Notes: generated by a model from the letters alone, not told the origin. Numbered from the stretch's first letter, positions 1-11,023 are shown. The stretch is 64,000 bases of DNA from Tridacna crocea (GCA_943736015.1 OX031059.1:20212001-20276000), one strand, 5' to 3'. Translations and numbers: made by a program.

Positions 1-149
1 GTAAGGGAACAGTAACCTCTATAAAGCGGTCATTCTAATGAACAAGGTACTCAACTAAAATTGAGAACACAGAGTATTTTGTTTTGTAGTTGCACTTGAA
101 GGTTTTTGAAAATCCCCATTTAATGTACTGATACTAGTGTAAGGGGAAG

Positions 150-215
150 AGATTTTCATGGGTAGAGGGTCGGATTCTCACATCAAAGTTTGTGGGTTCG
201 AATCCCATGATGGGT
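150..215 (+). repeat. tRNA-like head of a SINE or tRNA pseudogene
   Basis: A box-B match GGTTCGAATCC lies at 195-205, with a box-A-like TGGGTAGAGGG about 30 bp upstream. The stems do not make a complete cloverleaf, so this is a tRNA-derived SINE head or a tRNA relic rather than a working tRNA gene. Confidence 0.35.
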
Positions 216-421
216 AGGGCCAACCTTTGCAATTGCCTGAAGTACGGTGCAAGCGATCTCCGATAATGATTGAATTCAGTTTCAAGCTTGTCAACTAAAG
301 TAAGGCAAACTTTCTTTTAGAGTCAAAATAAAGAACGTTCGCTTGCTTGCATATCTTTATAAGTATTTTCCATGTGATTTACATACAGTTTCTTATCACA
401 TACTTATCGTGGTGGGGGAAA

Positions 422-484
422 GATAAGAGAAGAGAAGAGAAGAGAACAGAAGAGAAGAGAGACAGACAGACAGACAGATATAGA
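422..484. repeat. AGAAG / ACAG simple repeat
   Basis: Purine-rich microsatellite: repeated AGAAGAG units followed by (ACAG)n. Short reading frames across it have no coding value. Confidence 0.85.
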
Positions 485-497
485 GAGTCAGTTCGAA

Positions 498-715
498 CCC
501 TTTACCAAACAATCCTGGTTTTTACGACCCGAGGTAAAGCTTTTTGAAAACATTGTGGGAAAAGGAAAAAATGCTGGTAACCAGCATTTTCTCCTTTTCC
601 CACAATGTTTTCTACCCTAACGGAAACAAATTTCACTTCATAAGGTACGTTTATTTTGTGGTCTGCAAGTGCTTTCAATTTGGACCAGTCTAAAATTCTG
701 TTGTTTTGTGAAGGG
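498..715 (+). mobile_element. HPA-1 palindromic MITE
   Basis: Starts CCCTTTACCAAACAATCC and ends at TTAA 716-719. The central palindrome at about 546-611 has loop CTGGTAACCAG. The left TTAA is mutated to CGAA. Confidence 0.85.
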
Positions 716-1298
716 TTAAGCTTCACTGGCGTTGGGGGCTGATGAAAGGGCTGCCAGAAGAGGCCATAGCCTCTTCTGTAAACTTGGACGGGTGTCTCAA
801 GCAGATCCCCATAAATTTTGAGCTTATAACCGATGTCCTGCACTCGAGACATGTCCTTCAATGTAGACATGAGAAGAAGTTTTAAACATACCCCTCCCCC
901 CCCCCTCCCTCCATCCCCCTCTCCAACCATTGAAAAAATATAGTATAAAATTTTAATTGGTCGATCCAGTCACACGAACCGGCCGTGATACAGACGTGAA
1001 AATGGTGGTACGAGTCGTATGTATATTTACCAGAGTAACTTTGTGATGTAAATCTACACCCACCAGACTGTTTTTTCTAGTAAAGGGTTAAATTAGAACA
1101 ATCAACGGAAGTAACCACTATTTTCGTCATTGAAAAGTAAGCCTCAATTTCAAAGATATTAGTTAATTCGACACTAGAGAACAAAATGTGTGGCAAATGG
1201 TGTACTTGTATTTTGCTTTTCCTACAATGTCTCCACTCCTTCAAAGACAAATCCTGACGTTTTATATACCTTTACCTTTTTGTCTGCAAGTAATTTAA

Positions 1299-1558
1299 CC
1301 CATCACCGAATAATCACGAGTTTAAGAAGGGTCTTTGAAAACACTGAGGGAAAAGGAGAAAATGCTGGCATGTTAACCAGCATTTTCTCCTTTCCCTACA
1401 ATGTTTTTGTTCTTTCAGCGGCAAATTCTATCCTTTCAGCAACATTAATTTTGATAATGTCGTCTGCAAATATCTTAAATTCGGACCAGTGTAAGATTTT
1501 GTCGTCTGGTAAAGTTTTTATCAATGGACAAGTCTGAATCTTGTCGTCTGGTAAAGAG
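1299..1558 (+). mobile_element. HPA-1 MITE with duplicated 3' end
   Basis: Flanked by TTAA (1295-1298, 1559-1562). The palindrome is near 1335-1402. The last ~35 bp (GGACAAGTCTGA..GTCGTCTGGTAAAG) is present twice in tandem, at about 1480-1515 and 1526-1556. A worn fragment of another copy lies just upstream (about 1214-1288). Confidence 0.8.
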
Positions 1559-1562
1559 TTAA

Positions 1563-1782
1563 CCCTTTCCCAAATGACAAAGTTTGGACTCTTCCAAACC
1601 GAAAGAGTTTGCAGAGGACAATTATAGATTGTGAGAAAATGGCAGAAAGTTCTCAAAAAGGGTAGAAAACACTGTGGAAAAGGAGAAATTGCTCATAAAG
1701 AGCAATTTCTCTTTTTCCCACAGTGTTTTCAAAAGACTTTTACTGCAAACATGTAAAAACCAGGGCTTGTTTGGGAAAGGGG
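1563..1782 (-). mobile_element. HPA-2 MITE sharing a TTAA with its neighbour
   Basis: Begins CCCTTTCCCAAATGACAAAG directly after the TTAA that closes the preceding copy, and ends GTTTGGGAAAGGGG. The stem is AAATTGCTC/GAGCAATTT type. Confidence 0.8.
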
Positions 1783-1843
1783 TAAAACATCCTTGAGGTC
1801 TCGGGGTGATCAACGTGAAAGGTCACTAAGGTCGCCTTCCCCT

Positions 1844-2045
1844 AACTCTTTACCAAAAAACAAAACTTTAGATTTGTCCATATTTAAAGTATATGAAAAC
1901 AACAACAACAAAATAAGTGTCTCGAAGTTCCGGAGTTTGCCTATCGACGTTTACAGAAAACATAACGGAAATTGAGGAATTAGATCTAAGTACTGGTATC
2001 CAGCATAATTCTTTCTCTTTTCCGCTGTGTTTTGAATATGCTGGC
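1844..2045 (-). mobile_element. Degenerate HPA copy
   Basis: CTCTTTACCAAAAAACAAAA matches the distal end. A decayed core (GCATAATTCTTTCTCTTTTC) lies near 2003. Intervening sequence is diverged and the boundaries are approximate. Confidence 0.45.
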
Positions 2046-2074
2046 TTTGACCCACTTTTTTTGGTACTGGTAAA

Positions 2075-2115
2075 AATCAAAGCGTTGAGAACGCTAAAGA
2101 GGTATTTGTCAAAGA
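2075..2115 (+). repeat. 40 bp dispersed repeat
   Basis: AATCAAAGCGTTGAGAACGC followed by a (T/G)AAG(A/T)GG(T/C)ATTTGTCAA tail recurs almost unchanged at 55589-55628. Family not recognised. Confidence 0.6.
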
Positions 2116-2189
2116 TCTAGACATGTTCAGAGCTTCAGATAGAGGGCGTGATTTTGATTTCAAAATTGAAAATATTTATCATTTTACTC

Positions 2190-2392
2190 TAAACCCTATA
2201 TTGTAGGTACTCATTAGAGACGATTCTAATTAGTACCCATAACATAGGATATTGAAGAGAAATAATGACTTTAGATGATAAATTACCTTACACTAAACCC
2301 TATGATGTGAGTACTCAATAGACTCATAGACTCACCAAGACGATTCTAATGAGTACCCATAAAATATGGTTTGAAGAGAAATAATGACTTTA
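2190..2392. repeat. Two tandem palindromic repeat units
   Basis: Two ~95 bp units, each an imperfect palindrome of AAACCCTATGTTGTGGGTAC type around GACGATTCTAAT, each followed by GAAGAGAAATAATGACTTTA. A third, diverged unit is at 11543-11640. Confidence 0.65.
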
Positions 2393-2715
2393 GAATACCA
2401 TCACCACCTCTTGTCTACTTGAGAGCAAATTTACGCCATTTTTTTTTTAAGAAAGATTTTCTTGTTTAAAGTCTGCTTCCACAGGGTAATCAAATTATAC
2501 ATAGTTCTTTAGCATAAAGCCATTTTGGGGTCGCAGAGAGGATAAAAACATAAGACCGAAATAACATTTCAGCTGACCTTACCTTTGTATGCACATTCAA
2601 GGAAAGTTTGGAAGGGGAAGAAGTATATAAGTTATCGCATGACGAGCAACTTCTCCACTTGCCGTAATATTTTCATGGGGTTCAGAATCATACGCACTCC
2701 CAATCGGGAGTGCTA

Positions 2716-2838
2716 TTTTACGCTTAGGCTGCTAGACACGGAAAATGTAAATCAAGATCAGACTGTGTAGACAGCATAGACCCAGGATTTTCTCCCTTTC
2801 CTACAATGTTTTCTAAAAGATATCCTTTCTCAGGGTTG
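2716..2838 (+). mobile_element. Truncated HPB joined to an HPA fragment
   Basis: The HPB 5' part (TAGGCTGCTAGACACGG..GATCAAGATCAGACTG) breaks at about 2765. It is followed by the right half of an HPA core (TTTTCTCCCTTTCCTACAAT) up to the TTAA at 2839. Confidence 0.6.
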
Positions 2839-2842
2839 TTAA

Positions 2843-3024
2843 TCCTTAGGCTGCTTCGCTTAACTCACTGACCTTTTGCGGACAGTGTAGATCAAGATCA
2901 GACTGCACAGAACGTGCAGTCTGATCTTGGATCTACACTGTCCGATAAGGAGATATTATTCCCGAAAACACAACTTGAGAAATATTTAGATTTTTACTAG
3001 CGAACTGAAATTTTTTTATTAGGA
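2843..3024 (+). mobile_element. HPB palindromic MITE
   Basis: Flanked by TTAA at 2839-2842 and 3025-3028. The near-perfect 60 bp palindrome at 2881-2943 is centred on GCACAGAACGTGC. Confidence 0.85.
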
Positions 3025-3180
3025 TTAAATCTCAGGATTATTCAGTGAAAGGTTAACTTGTCCATATGATATTACATTGACCAAGATATGACTAAATATT
3101 AAATAACAAAAAGGGTCATCTTTTTTTTCATAATTTCTTTCACCTTTTGTTGTCTACAACCTTTTGATCTGAGATAACGA

Positions 3181-3441
3181 ATGATTTATATAATCAAAGG
3201 CCTGAAGGTCGCGAGCAGTGCAATGTGCGAAGTATCACAAAGGTTTGTTTACTTAGTTGTTGGTATTGTGTTCAACGCCGCTTTCATCATTATTTTAATT
3301 ATATCGCGTCCTAAGAACATCTTCAAAAGTGTTTCTAATACAGCTATCCTTGTTTGTCTGGATTACCTTATACTTATGCTTGCCATCGGGTTTCAGCCAG
3401 CGACATTTCTAGTCTCATGTCCTTTACGCTACCGAGTGTGA
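3181..3441 (+). pseudogene. Possible GPCR TM1-TM2 fragment
   Basis: An 86-residue frame. Residues about 22-68 hold two hydrophobic stretches separated by a basic turn: VGIVFNAAFIIILII, then SRPKNIFKSVSN, then TAILVCLDYLILML. An Asn in the first helix and an Asp in the second sit where class A receptors keep N1.50 and D2.50. The first ~15 residues overlap a short dispersed repeat (ATCAAAGGNCTGAAGGTC; again near 3695, 3885 and 9630). The end runs into a SINE-like repeat. No splice donor or continuation was identified. It may be a decayed receptor exon or a chance hydrophobic frame. Confidence 0.2.
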
Positions 3442-3575
3442 TAATGGGGTCGATGTAAGGAGCATATTCGTCGACTTTTGATACATAAAACCATCGGCTG
3501 CTTTCCATCAGGTTTCAACCAGCGACCTCTCTAGTCTTAAGTCCTGTACGCTACCGACTGTGTCAATGGGCTCGG
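3385..3575 (-). repeat. Tandem pair of tRNA-derived SINE heads
   Basis: Two ~85 bp related segments (about 3385-3470 and 3492-3575). Read on the minus strand, both give GTCGGTAGCGTA..GGACTTAAGACTAGA..GGTTGAAACC, resembling tRNA-Lys box A, anticodon arm and box B. Both are diverged. Confidence 0.45.
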
Positions 3576-3998
3576 TACAAGAGTTATCTTATTTTGACTT
3601 TTGACACATAAATCGGGGAAAAACAGGTGACCGAATTTTTTATCTGCTTTTTTTGTTGTTTTCAAGCTCTTAATCTATTAAAGAGAGTATTGGACATAAT
3701 CAAAGGATAGAAGGTTACAAAAAGTGATGTGTTGTTCTCGTGTACGGATGTTCATCCTACTTTCTTTGATAATCATTGAAAAGGCATGTCGGAAAGAGGG
3801 GTGATCCAATTCTTTCTCATACATTTTTGTTTCTCTTCATGATAATTATATAATTTCTTGATGTAAGATTAAAAAAAAACTTACATCATCAAAGGGCTGA
3901 GGGTCATGAAAAAGGTAGTGTTATGGTTGAAGAACAAGGTTGACTATTCAAATACGTCCAATCTGTATAAAGCAGGCAACTAAGGGACACTTGGTTAA

Positions 3999-4206
3999 TC
4001 CTTATGCTACAAGGCGCGAATCTCTGACCTTTTGCAGACAGTGTAGATCAAAACCGACTGTCCAGGCGGTGCAGTCTGATCTTGGATCTACACTGTCCGA
4101 TAAGACGAAATCCGTCTTCCAAAAAAAAAAAAACTCTCAAAAAGCAACATTTGACATTTTCTTTCGGTTTTGAACGTTTCATTTCTTTTATCTACCAGGA
4201 TAAGGG
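3999..4206 (+). mobile_element. HPB palindromic MITE
   Basis: TTAA at 3995-3998 and 4207-4210. Ends are TCCTTATGCTAC / AGGATAAGGG. The core left arm is slightly mutated (CAAAACCGACTGTCC). Confidence 0.85.
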
Positions 4207-4719
4207 TTAATAAAGGAAAATTTTGACAAAACTGTCTCCTTAAACAAAATATACTTGCTTAATACTGGTTGCTTGTTAAACTAAGATGGACGTTGAAACA
4301 GGTTTTACTTTATGTGTAAAATCTCATGTAGAGTACAGTGATGTTGTTGTAGAAAAACACAAGGTATAGGTGTTTAAGTGTTTACGGTCAGAGTGATTTC
4401 TTGACTTACTGATAATTCGAACCAAACTGTTTCTTTCTTTAGTTTTCATGTTACCAGTAACTATATTTTGTCCACATCTAACACATACATTTCTGTTTTC
4501 TTGTCACGATAGTAGAATACACATTAGTGTCAGTAAAGTTGATTTGACCTATTCTGTCCAAAAGCCCCTGTTATTGTTCATGGTGCTGAAAGGTTCAATT
4601 TAGTAGTATGTGTCAATTTATTACTAATTTACAAAGATTTACTACTAATTTATTAGTTAATACCAGTATGAAATAAACATTATTGAGTGCCAAGCACAAT
4701 AACAACCGTAAAGTTTTGT

Positions 4720-4780
4720 GAATAGCGTAGATTAATATCAGAATGCACAAAGCACGTAGTCTGGTCTTGACCTTTAGTCG
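4720..4780 (+). mobile_element. Degenerate HPB core
   Basis: GCGTAGATTAATATCAGAAT..GTAGTCTGGTCTTGACC is a decayed HPB palindrome; the ends are not recognisable. From 4211 to about 5020 nothing else is evident apart from AT-rich sequence. Confidence 0.4.
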
Positions 4781-5021
4781 CCTAGCAATTCTCGTAAGAG
4801 ACTGAAGTCATGACTTAAAATGTTCAACCTGGCACATACACTTAGCGATTTTTTTATCTTCTCTTTATTATACCTTTATAAATTGATGAGCGTCTTTATA
4901 CTAACAGATCGGTCGTTCTTTCTTCGTAGATTAATGACCGCCCAGCCATATTTGAAAATGACATTTTAATTAACACAAAACATTAAATAACTGACAATGC
5001 GGGTTAATTAAGAAATAACCT

Positions 5022-5171
5022 TCCTTCTATCGTGGTTTATCGTTCAATAGACCACAGTTGTGAGTTATGAGGCACAATAAATAATCAACGAGGGCGATAG
5101 CCCGAGTGGTTTATTCATTGCGCCTCATAACTCACAACGTTGTTTATTGAACGATAAACCACGATAGAAAG
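5022..5171. mobile_element. 150 bp foldback hairpin element
   Basis: Two arms of about 60 bp: CTATCGTGGTTTATCGTTCA at the left is matched by TGAACGATAAACCACGATAG at the right. The inner segment (GTGAGTTATGAGGCACAATA) is also inverted. Loop region CGAGGGCGATAGCCCGAGT. No coding potential. Confidence 0.7.
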
Positions 5172-5280
5172 ATTTTTTCGATTCTAACATGGCCAATTCT
5201 TAATGAAAGGAAAACAAGTTCAAACTTGGAGTAAACACACGGATGAAGATTATGTTCCATTGAATAACCCACTCATTTAA

Positions 5281-5820
5281 AGGTTGCCCTTCAGATTTTG
5301 GGACAAAATTTTTACAAAAATACAAAATACTCCCGAAGCCTTATGATTTTTCATTCATTAAACCCCATTAGTCGAAAACCATTCGACAATTAGATAAAGT
5401 AGAGATTTACTACAGCCCAGGTCGACACTGAAGGGAAACACGGTCTATTTTTACATGAACAATTTGCTCATTTACATACCAGAAATATACAGACGAAGCT
5501 TCAAACATAGCATCCGAAGTTCTAGACATTATGGAAATTAATTACATGTTCGTTATTTTATGGAATTTAATAGTCATAAGTCACGTGCAAGTCACTTTTC
5601 GTTCTCACAATGCTTTTTTAGATTTTGTCAGGAAATCTTAAAATAGCCTAAGAGGCTACGTAGCTTTTTGAGGGAATACCACCCCCCCAAATTTTTTTTT
5701 CTAATTTTATGATTCTTAGTTACTGATAATTTGTATTTTTTTTTCTTACAGTTTCAGTGACATATATATGTTTTAATTTGGTGTGATGTGAAAATTCTAA
5801 ATACCCACCTTTAATGAGGT
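5281..5820 (+). mobile_element. L element (540 bp, TTAA target)
   Basis: Bounded by TTAA at 5277-5280 and 5821-5824. Ends are AGGTTGCCC.. and ..ATACCCACCT. A second copy lies inverted at 44932-45469, also TTAA-bounded. It contains no long reading frame. Non-autonomous. Confidence 0.75.
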
Positions 5821-6066
5821 CACTCGATATAGAATGACGTCACTCTGCATGGATTGTTGCAGATTTTACCACGCTTTCCTTGCACTGAATTCGCCGAATT
5901 TGCGTCTCATGTTAGAATCAAGAAATACGTATAGTTCTAAACAGTATTTTGGAAATACAAAATAAATGAGATAGATTGGCATACTGGAAAAAAAAAATGT
6001 GTGAAATATCACTTTACGACCTTTGTAGTTAACCCTTCCGAACTGATGTTATCACACGACCGTTAA

Positions 6067-6286
6067 CCCTTTACCACACAATCCAAATTTTTAACGAGTC
6101 TGATGTAAAAGGTGTATGAAAACATTGTGGAAAAAGGAGAAAATGCTGGTAACCAGCATTTCTCCTTTTCCCTCAATGTTTTTTACCCTTTCAGAAACAA
6201 ATTCCATCAGTTGCGTTTCATTTTACTTGTTGTCTGCACGTCCTTGGAAATTTGGATTGGATTTATTTTTTATTGTTTGGTAAAGA
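6067..6286 (+). mobile_element. HPA-1 MITE
   Basis: TTAA at 6063-6066. Palindrome at about 6117-6183 with loop GGTAACC. The right end (GTTTGGTAAAG) is followed by AATT instead of TTAA. Confidence 0.8.
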
Positions 6287-6445
6287 ATTCGTGTGAAAAA
6301 TTGAGTATTTGAGTGTAATTATCATGTAAAATCAGTATAAACGTGGGGGCAATATGTACAATGATGATAATAGTTAGACGGATGGAAGGTTTTTGTATAT
6401 TTAGATGGGTAAGGCGAGTTGAGATCGTGAATTGAGTGCACTTAA

Positions 6446-6668
6446 CGTTTTACCACACAATCCCGACTTTTGACGACCCTGAGAAAGAAAGCATTTGAAA
6501 ACATTGTTGGTAAAGGAGAAAATGCTGGTAACCAGCATTTTCTCCTTTTCCCACAATGTTTTCTGCCCTGTCCAAATCATTTTTAAATTTTTGATTCACA
6601 TTCATTTTGTCGTCTGCAAATGCTTTCAACTTGGACAAGTCCAAAATTCTGTCGTTTGGTAAAGAGGT
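6446..6668 (+). mobile_element. HPA-1 MITE
   Basis: TTAA at 6442-6445 and 6669-6672. The palindrome at about 6495-6563 has minor arm mismatches. Confidence 0.85.
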
Positions 6669-6672
6669 TTAA

Positions 6673-6902
6673 CTCTTCTCCCAGACGACAAAATTTTCGA
6701 CTTGTTCAAATCCAAAACATTTGCAGACGACAAAGTGGTTGTGGTTTAAATGATGGAATTTGTTTGTAATATACAGTAGCAGAACACTTTTTGGGAAAGG
6801 GGAAACACGCTGATTATCAGCATTGTCTCTTTTCCCCCGAAATGTTTTCTTAGAGCTACATTTCTCAGGGTAGATAAAAGATGAGATCGTGTGATAAAGT
6901 GT
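6673..6902 (-). mobile_element. HPA MITE, back-to-back with the previous copy
   Basis: Uses the TTAA at 6669-6672 as its left boundary. CTCTTCTCCCAGACGACAAA end; decayed core TGATTATCAGCA near 6810; right end GTGTGATAAAGTG. Confidence 0.7.
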
Positions 6903-7002
6903 GAAACCCTGGAGCTCTGTATCAATGAAATGGACTTTCCCAATAAGGAAACTAGGCAATAATATAGCAATTCCATGATAGTGGAGTTCCAAAAGAAGCA
7001 TG

Positions 7003-7075
7003 CCTACAGCATAGATCAAAGACCAGACTTCGCATTTTATGCAGTCTGATCTTTTGTTTACTCTGTCTGCAAAGG
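7003..7075 (-). mobile_element. HPB core, ends lost
   Basis: GATCAAAGACCAGACTTCGC and TGCAGTCTGATCTTTTG are the two arms of an HPB palindrome. The terminal sequences are not recognisable. Confidence 0.5.
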
Positions 7076-7109
7076 GCAGTTTGATCTTCGATATTTTGAA
7101 CAAAATTAA

Positions 7110-7507
7110 CTTATCTCTTTACCAAAAGACAATATTTTAGACTGGTCCAAATTCAGAGAACACCCTGAAGACATTTTGAATGCAGCTCAGATGTTAGTTT
7201 CTGTGTCTGAAAGAGAAGAAAAAATTGTGGGAAAAGGAGAAAATGCTGGTTACCAGCATTTTCTCCTTTTCCCACAATGCTTTCAAAAGTCTTTTAAAAG
7301 ACAATATGTTAGACTGTTCCGAATTGAAAGAACACCCTGAAGACATTTTGAATGCAGCTCAGATGTTAGTTTCTGTGTCTGAAAGAGAATAAAAAATTGT
7401 GGGAAAAGGAGAAAATGCTGGTTACCAGCATTTTCTCCTTTTCCCACAATGTTTTCATAAGCCTTCTTTCTCAGGGTCGTCAAAAGTAGGCATTGTTTGC
7501 TAAAGGG
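7110..7507 (-). mobile_element. HPA MITE with an internal 172 bp tandem duplication
   Basis: TTAA at 7106-7109 and 7508-7511. The segment starting AAAAGACAATA(T/G)TTTAGAC occurs at 7124 and again at 7296. One element therefore carries two consecutive palindromes, both nearly perfect (about 7218-7283 and 7395-7458). Confidence 0.8.
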
Positions 7508-7934
7508 TTAAGTTTTTGCTAAGCGCTGTAGGTTAAAAATCATTATGTAAAGACAAAAAGTATATGCTATTCTGTATCTTTTAAAGTATCAGTTTTCCTG
7601 CGGTTTTTGTCAAAATTTGTGTACTTAAGTAAATAAAAATTACTTCGTTTTGTTCGTATAAAAATCTGTTTTTTTCCGTCTCCATTTCTCTAGGTTTTCT
7701 TACGATTGTCTGTTTGTGCATTTGTTTTGTCTGCTTTCTCTCTCTATCTTTCTTTCGCCCTCCCCCTTGCCCAACGTACAACGTACACACGCACAATGAT
7801 TTCAAAAGCCAACTTAGGGTATTCAAAAAGTGGGTTTTTTTTTTTTTGGTAAAAAAGGAAGGTTTTACTCGATTCATTGAATGACATTTTGTATTGTTTT
7901 CAACTTTATTTCAGCCATATTGATCACTGCGTTT

Positions 7935-8130
7935 TTCAATATGGCATGCAACACGCGAAAAGGGGCTTTCAGACATTTGCGTAAGGTGTTGTCCTGAATC
8001 AGCCTGCCCACAAAACAGAGAGAGAGAGAGAGAGGCACAGACAGACAGACACACATAGACAGACGGACAGACACACACAGACAGACGGACGGACACGCAT
8101 ACACATAGTCACACAGACAGTGAGAGATAA
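7935..8130. repeat. F3 fragment running into GA/ACAG microsatellite
   Basis: 7935-8015 matches one end of F3 (GGCATGCAACACGCGAAAAG, ACATTTGCGTAAGGTG). From 8016 it becomes (GA)n and (ACAG/ACAC)n. Confidence 0.65.
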
Positions 8131-8471
8131 AAGTAGATGGAATATAGTAAAGCGTAGATCTATGACTTTTTTTGCTGATCTTACTCCACACTTTCAAAAT
8201 TAGCAAATACTAGTACTTTATTCCAATATCGAAGAAGCTAGACATGGATGTATACAAGTACATGTACATTTTATTGGTGAAACCAGAAGGTCATAGACCC
8301 TTGAGGTACAATGTAGGCATATAGATATGAAATATGGCGAGCCTATTCCAATACTAGAAAAGGTCACTTATTTGTCCTTGAGAAATGAATAGTACGTTTG
8401 AACTACTCTATTTGATGATGAAGTGTGATACATGTGTGTGAAGAATTTCTGCGAGTTTCTGTATTCATTAA

Positions 8472-8836
8472 GGTAAGACCTGTGTAATGGAAAAAAGCTA
8501 TTTCCACTAAAATATCTTCCTGCAAAATTAGCTATAATTAAAAATGAGTACTATTGAGCTACTTTCACCTCTTCATTTTTTCCATTTTTTCCTTCTTTGA
8601 ATTATCATTTATAAATCTAAAAACCACTATATTCTCAATTCAAAAAGAGATAATAATTACCTCCCTTTTCAGAAAACTAACAAAAGTATCAAAAAATACT
8701 TTCAAGATATAGACATAAACGGAATTTCTGATCAGTTAGAAATGTGCCAGAATATCATTTCTGCATAAATCCTTATTTATCCTTAGTTATCAACTAATTA
8801 GAATTTTCACCGGAAGTGCATTACACAGGTCTTACC
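8472..8836 (+). mobile_element. F7 MITE (365 bp, TTAA target)
   Basis: Perfect 17 bp terminal inverted repeats GGTAAGACCTGTGTAAT, bounded by TTAA at 8468-8471 and 8837-8840. Other copies: 39717-40057 (inverted), 20011-20376 and 35336-35699 (diverged ends). No coding capacity. Confidence 0.85.
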
Positions 8837-8928
8837 TTAATTGATATCATGACTGATTTTGAACTATAACTAGCAGTTACGGTGAAAACATGCGAGGTTT
8901 AAAAGAATAGAACAGAAAATATATCATA

Positions 8929-9136
8929 TTACCAAACGACAAAGAATTGGACTGGACCAAACTGAGAGTATTTGCAGACGACAAACTGAATATTTTTAAA
9001 TGGTGATTTCTGTATTTTAAAGGATGGAAACATTATGGGAAAAGGAGAAAATGTTGGTAAACAACATTTTCTCCTTTTCTCCCACAATGTTTACAAACAC
9101 CCTCTCTTTCAGGACTGGGAATTTTTCCGTAAAGAA
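8929..9136 (-). mobile_element. HPA MITE
   Basis: TTACCAAACGACAAAGAATT end. The core has an altered loop (GTTGGTAAACAAC). Closes at TTAA 9137-9140. Confidence 0.75.
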
Positions 9137-9184
9137 TTAAAATTAGTTAGAAGATTTAATCATACTCCGTAAAAGGGGGTTTCA

Positions 9185-9390
9185 CTCTTTACCAAACGAC
9201 AAAATTTTGGACAGGTCTAAATTGAAAGCACTTGCAGACGACAGATTAAATGTAACTCAAAAATTGAAATTTGTTTCCAGCAGAGTAGAAAACATTGTGG
9301 GAAAAGGAGAAAATGCTGGTTACCAGCATTTTCTTCTTTTCCCACAATGTTTTCAAAAGGTTTCTATACCAGGGATTGTTTGGGAAATGG
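9185..9390 (-). mobile_element. HPA MITE
   Basis: CTCTTTACCAAACGACAAAA after TTCA. Palindrome at about 9288-9355 with one mismatch; TTAA at 9391-9394. Confidence 0.85.
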
Positions 9391-9807
9391 TTAATGTATC
9401 CGCAAGAAATATCAACCCATATCCGCGCAGGTATTGTGAAACTTTCTGTATATCACTGGACAATTCTACCTTATAATTCAACCAGTTAGCAGACAAAATG
9501 GATACATTACCTGGCGACTATTTCAGTATAATTGACAATGTGGACATCTTTTAGCTGCTTTTTTTGGAGAGAGAGCCCCATATCTCGTTATACCGAGGTA
9601 TTACATGTACAGAAAAAGGGCAATATGTCAAATCAAAGGACTGAAAGTCCTGAAAAGCGGATTTGTTGGACAGTTTTTAAGCTATGATTAGATGTAATGA
9701 AAAATTTAAAAATTTAAAAACATTATCAGACACAATACATGTATTATATGCAAGTAATTAGTAAACTAAGACAGGACATGGGGGGATGAGAGGACCTTGC
9801 ATGAAAG

Positions 9808-9935
9808 AGAGACACATACACACGCATGCACGCTCGCACACAAGCAGGCAAGCAGACAGACAGATATGCAGGCAGGCAGACAGGTAGACAGACAGATAGA
9901 GGGAAGGGAGAGAGAGAGAGGAGAAAGACAGGTAT
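9808..9935. repeat. AC / ACAG / GA compound microsatellite
   Basis: Runs of ACAC, GCAGGCAG, ACAGACAG, GATAGA and GAGAGA with no coding signal. Confidence 0.85.
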
Positions 9936-9984
9936 TGTTGGGATAGATAGTTAGCTAAAGTTGTTTAAAATAGGACAACGGTGT

Positions 9985-10350
9985 TGGTAGGTTATGAAAA
10001 CATTGTGAGAAAAGGAGCAATTACCTTCAATAAGCAAATTTTCATTTTCCACACTGTCCATATTTTTAGTCTTTTGTCACACGGGATAAAAAAATGTATT
10101 TACTATCAACAAGTTCACCAAACAAACTTGTTTATCTATGTTCCTGAGGAGGAGGAGGGAAATTCTGAAAACAATGCGAGGAAAAAAAATAAGGGCGAAA
10201 ACGCTGGTAACCTACATTTTATCATTTTTCCACAATCTTTTTTTTGTACCATTTCAAGAATAGATCTCATCGTTTCAGACAGATGTAGTTTTGTCGTCTA
10301 CAAGCGCTTTGAATTTGGACAAGTCTAAGATTTTGTCCTCTGGTAAAGAG
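9985..10350 (+). mobile_element. Two degenerate HPA copies in series
   Basis: A decayed core near 10000-10060 (AAACATTGTGAGAAAAGGAG) is followed by a second copy from about 10143 to 10350 with a recognisable distal end (GTCGTCTACAAGCGCTTTGA, CTCTGGTAAAGAG). Confidence 0.55.
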
Positions 10351-10488
10351 TAAAGCAGATGTTCACTTTTCAAGCTGTCGCATTCAGTTGTAAATTACAT
10401 GTACCATAAAATTTCAAAACGCGGGGTCCAAAGTAAACATAAAAGGGCAACTGCTTGAAACAATGAATAACAATGAAATATATATATG

Positions 10489-10752
10489 AGCCGTGCTCTG
10501 ACAAAATGGGGCTTAATGCATATACGTGATAAATTATATCAAGCAAGCAATCAAACGGTTATGGATCCAGAATAGCCACTTTTTTTCCGAATAACTGACT
10601 TAAACATGAGGTAGACTGGTCCTTGGATATACAGAAAAAAATTACCATTAGCGAAAAGTTTCGGCCCAGGTCAGCCTGCGCGGACTGCTCAGGCTGACCT
10701 GGGTCGATACTTTTCGCAGATGCATTAAGCCCCCTTTTCACAGAGCATGGCT
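10489..10752 (+). mobile_element. F4 palindromic MITE
   Basis: Ends AGCCGTGCTCTGACAAAATG and its near complement ..CAGAGCATGGCT. Internal hairpin GGCCCAGGTCAGCCTGCGCG / GCTCAGGCTGACCTGGG at about 10662-10713. A rearranged second copy follows at about 10766-10900. Confidence 0.75.
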
Positions 10753-11023
10753 GATATCCATTATGAAGCCATGCTGTGTGAAAGGAAAGGGGTAGGCTTA
10801 ATACATATGCGAGAGCTATCGAACAAGGTCAGCAGTCCGCCCCGCCCACACTGACCTCGTTCGAAACTTTTCGCTTTTTGGAAATTTTCTGCATGTTCAT
10901 GACAAATTGGTTCGGTTCATTATTAATTTCTTTTTCTTATGCAAAACAGTTTTTTTTTTAATGGATTCATATTTATAACTATGATTAAACTTTTTTGGTG
11001 TCAGTGCATTAATGCATTTATCC

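Noticed and set aside
150-215. Functional tRNA gene
   Set aside because: Box A and B words are present, but acceptor and anticodon stems do not pair over the required lengths.
502-930. 142-residue minus-strand frame
   Set aside because: Half of it is an HPA copy and the rest includes a C-rich simple run; no domain visible.
9207-9476. Recurring peptide ENIVGKGENAGNQHFLLFPQCF in dozens of reading frames across the window
   Set aside because: It is the translation of the HPA palindrome in whatever frame is open. The frames stop at element edges and appear on both strands.
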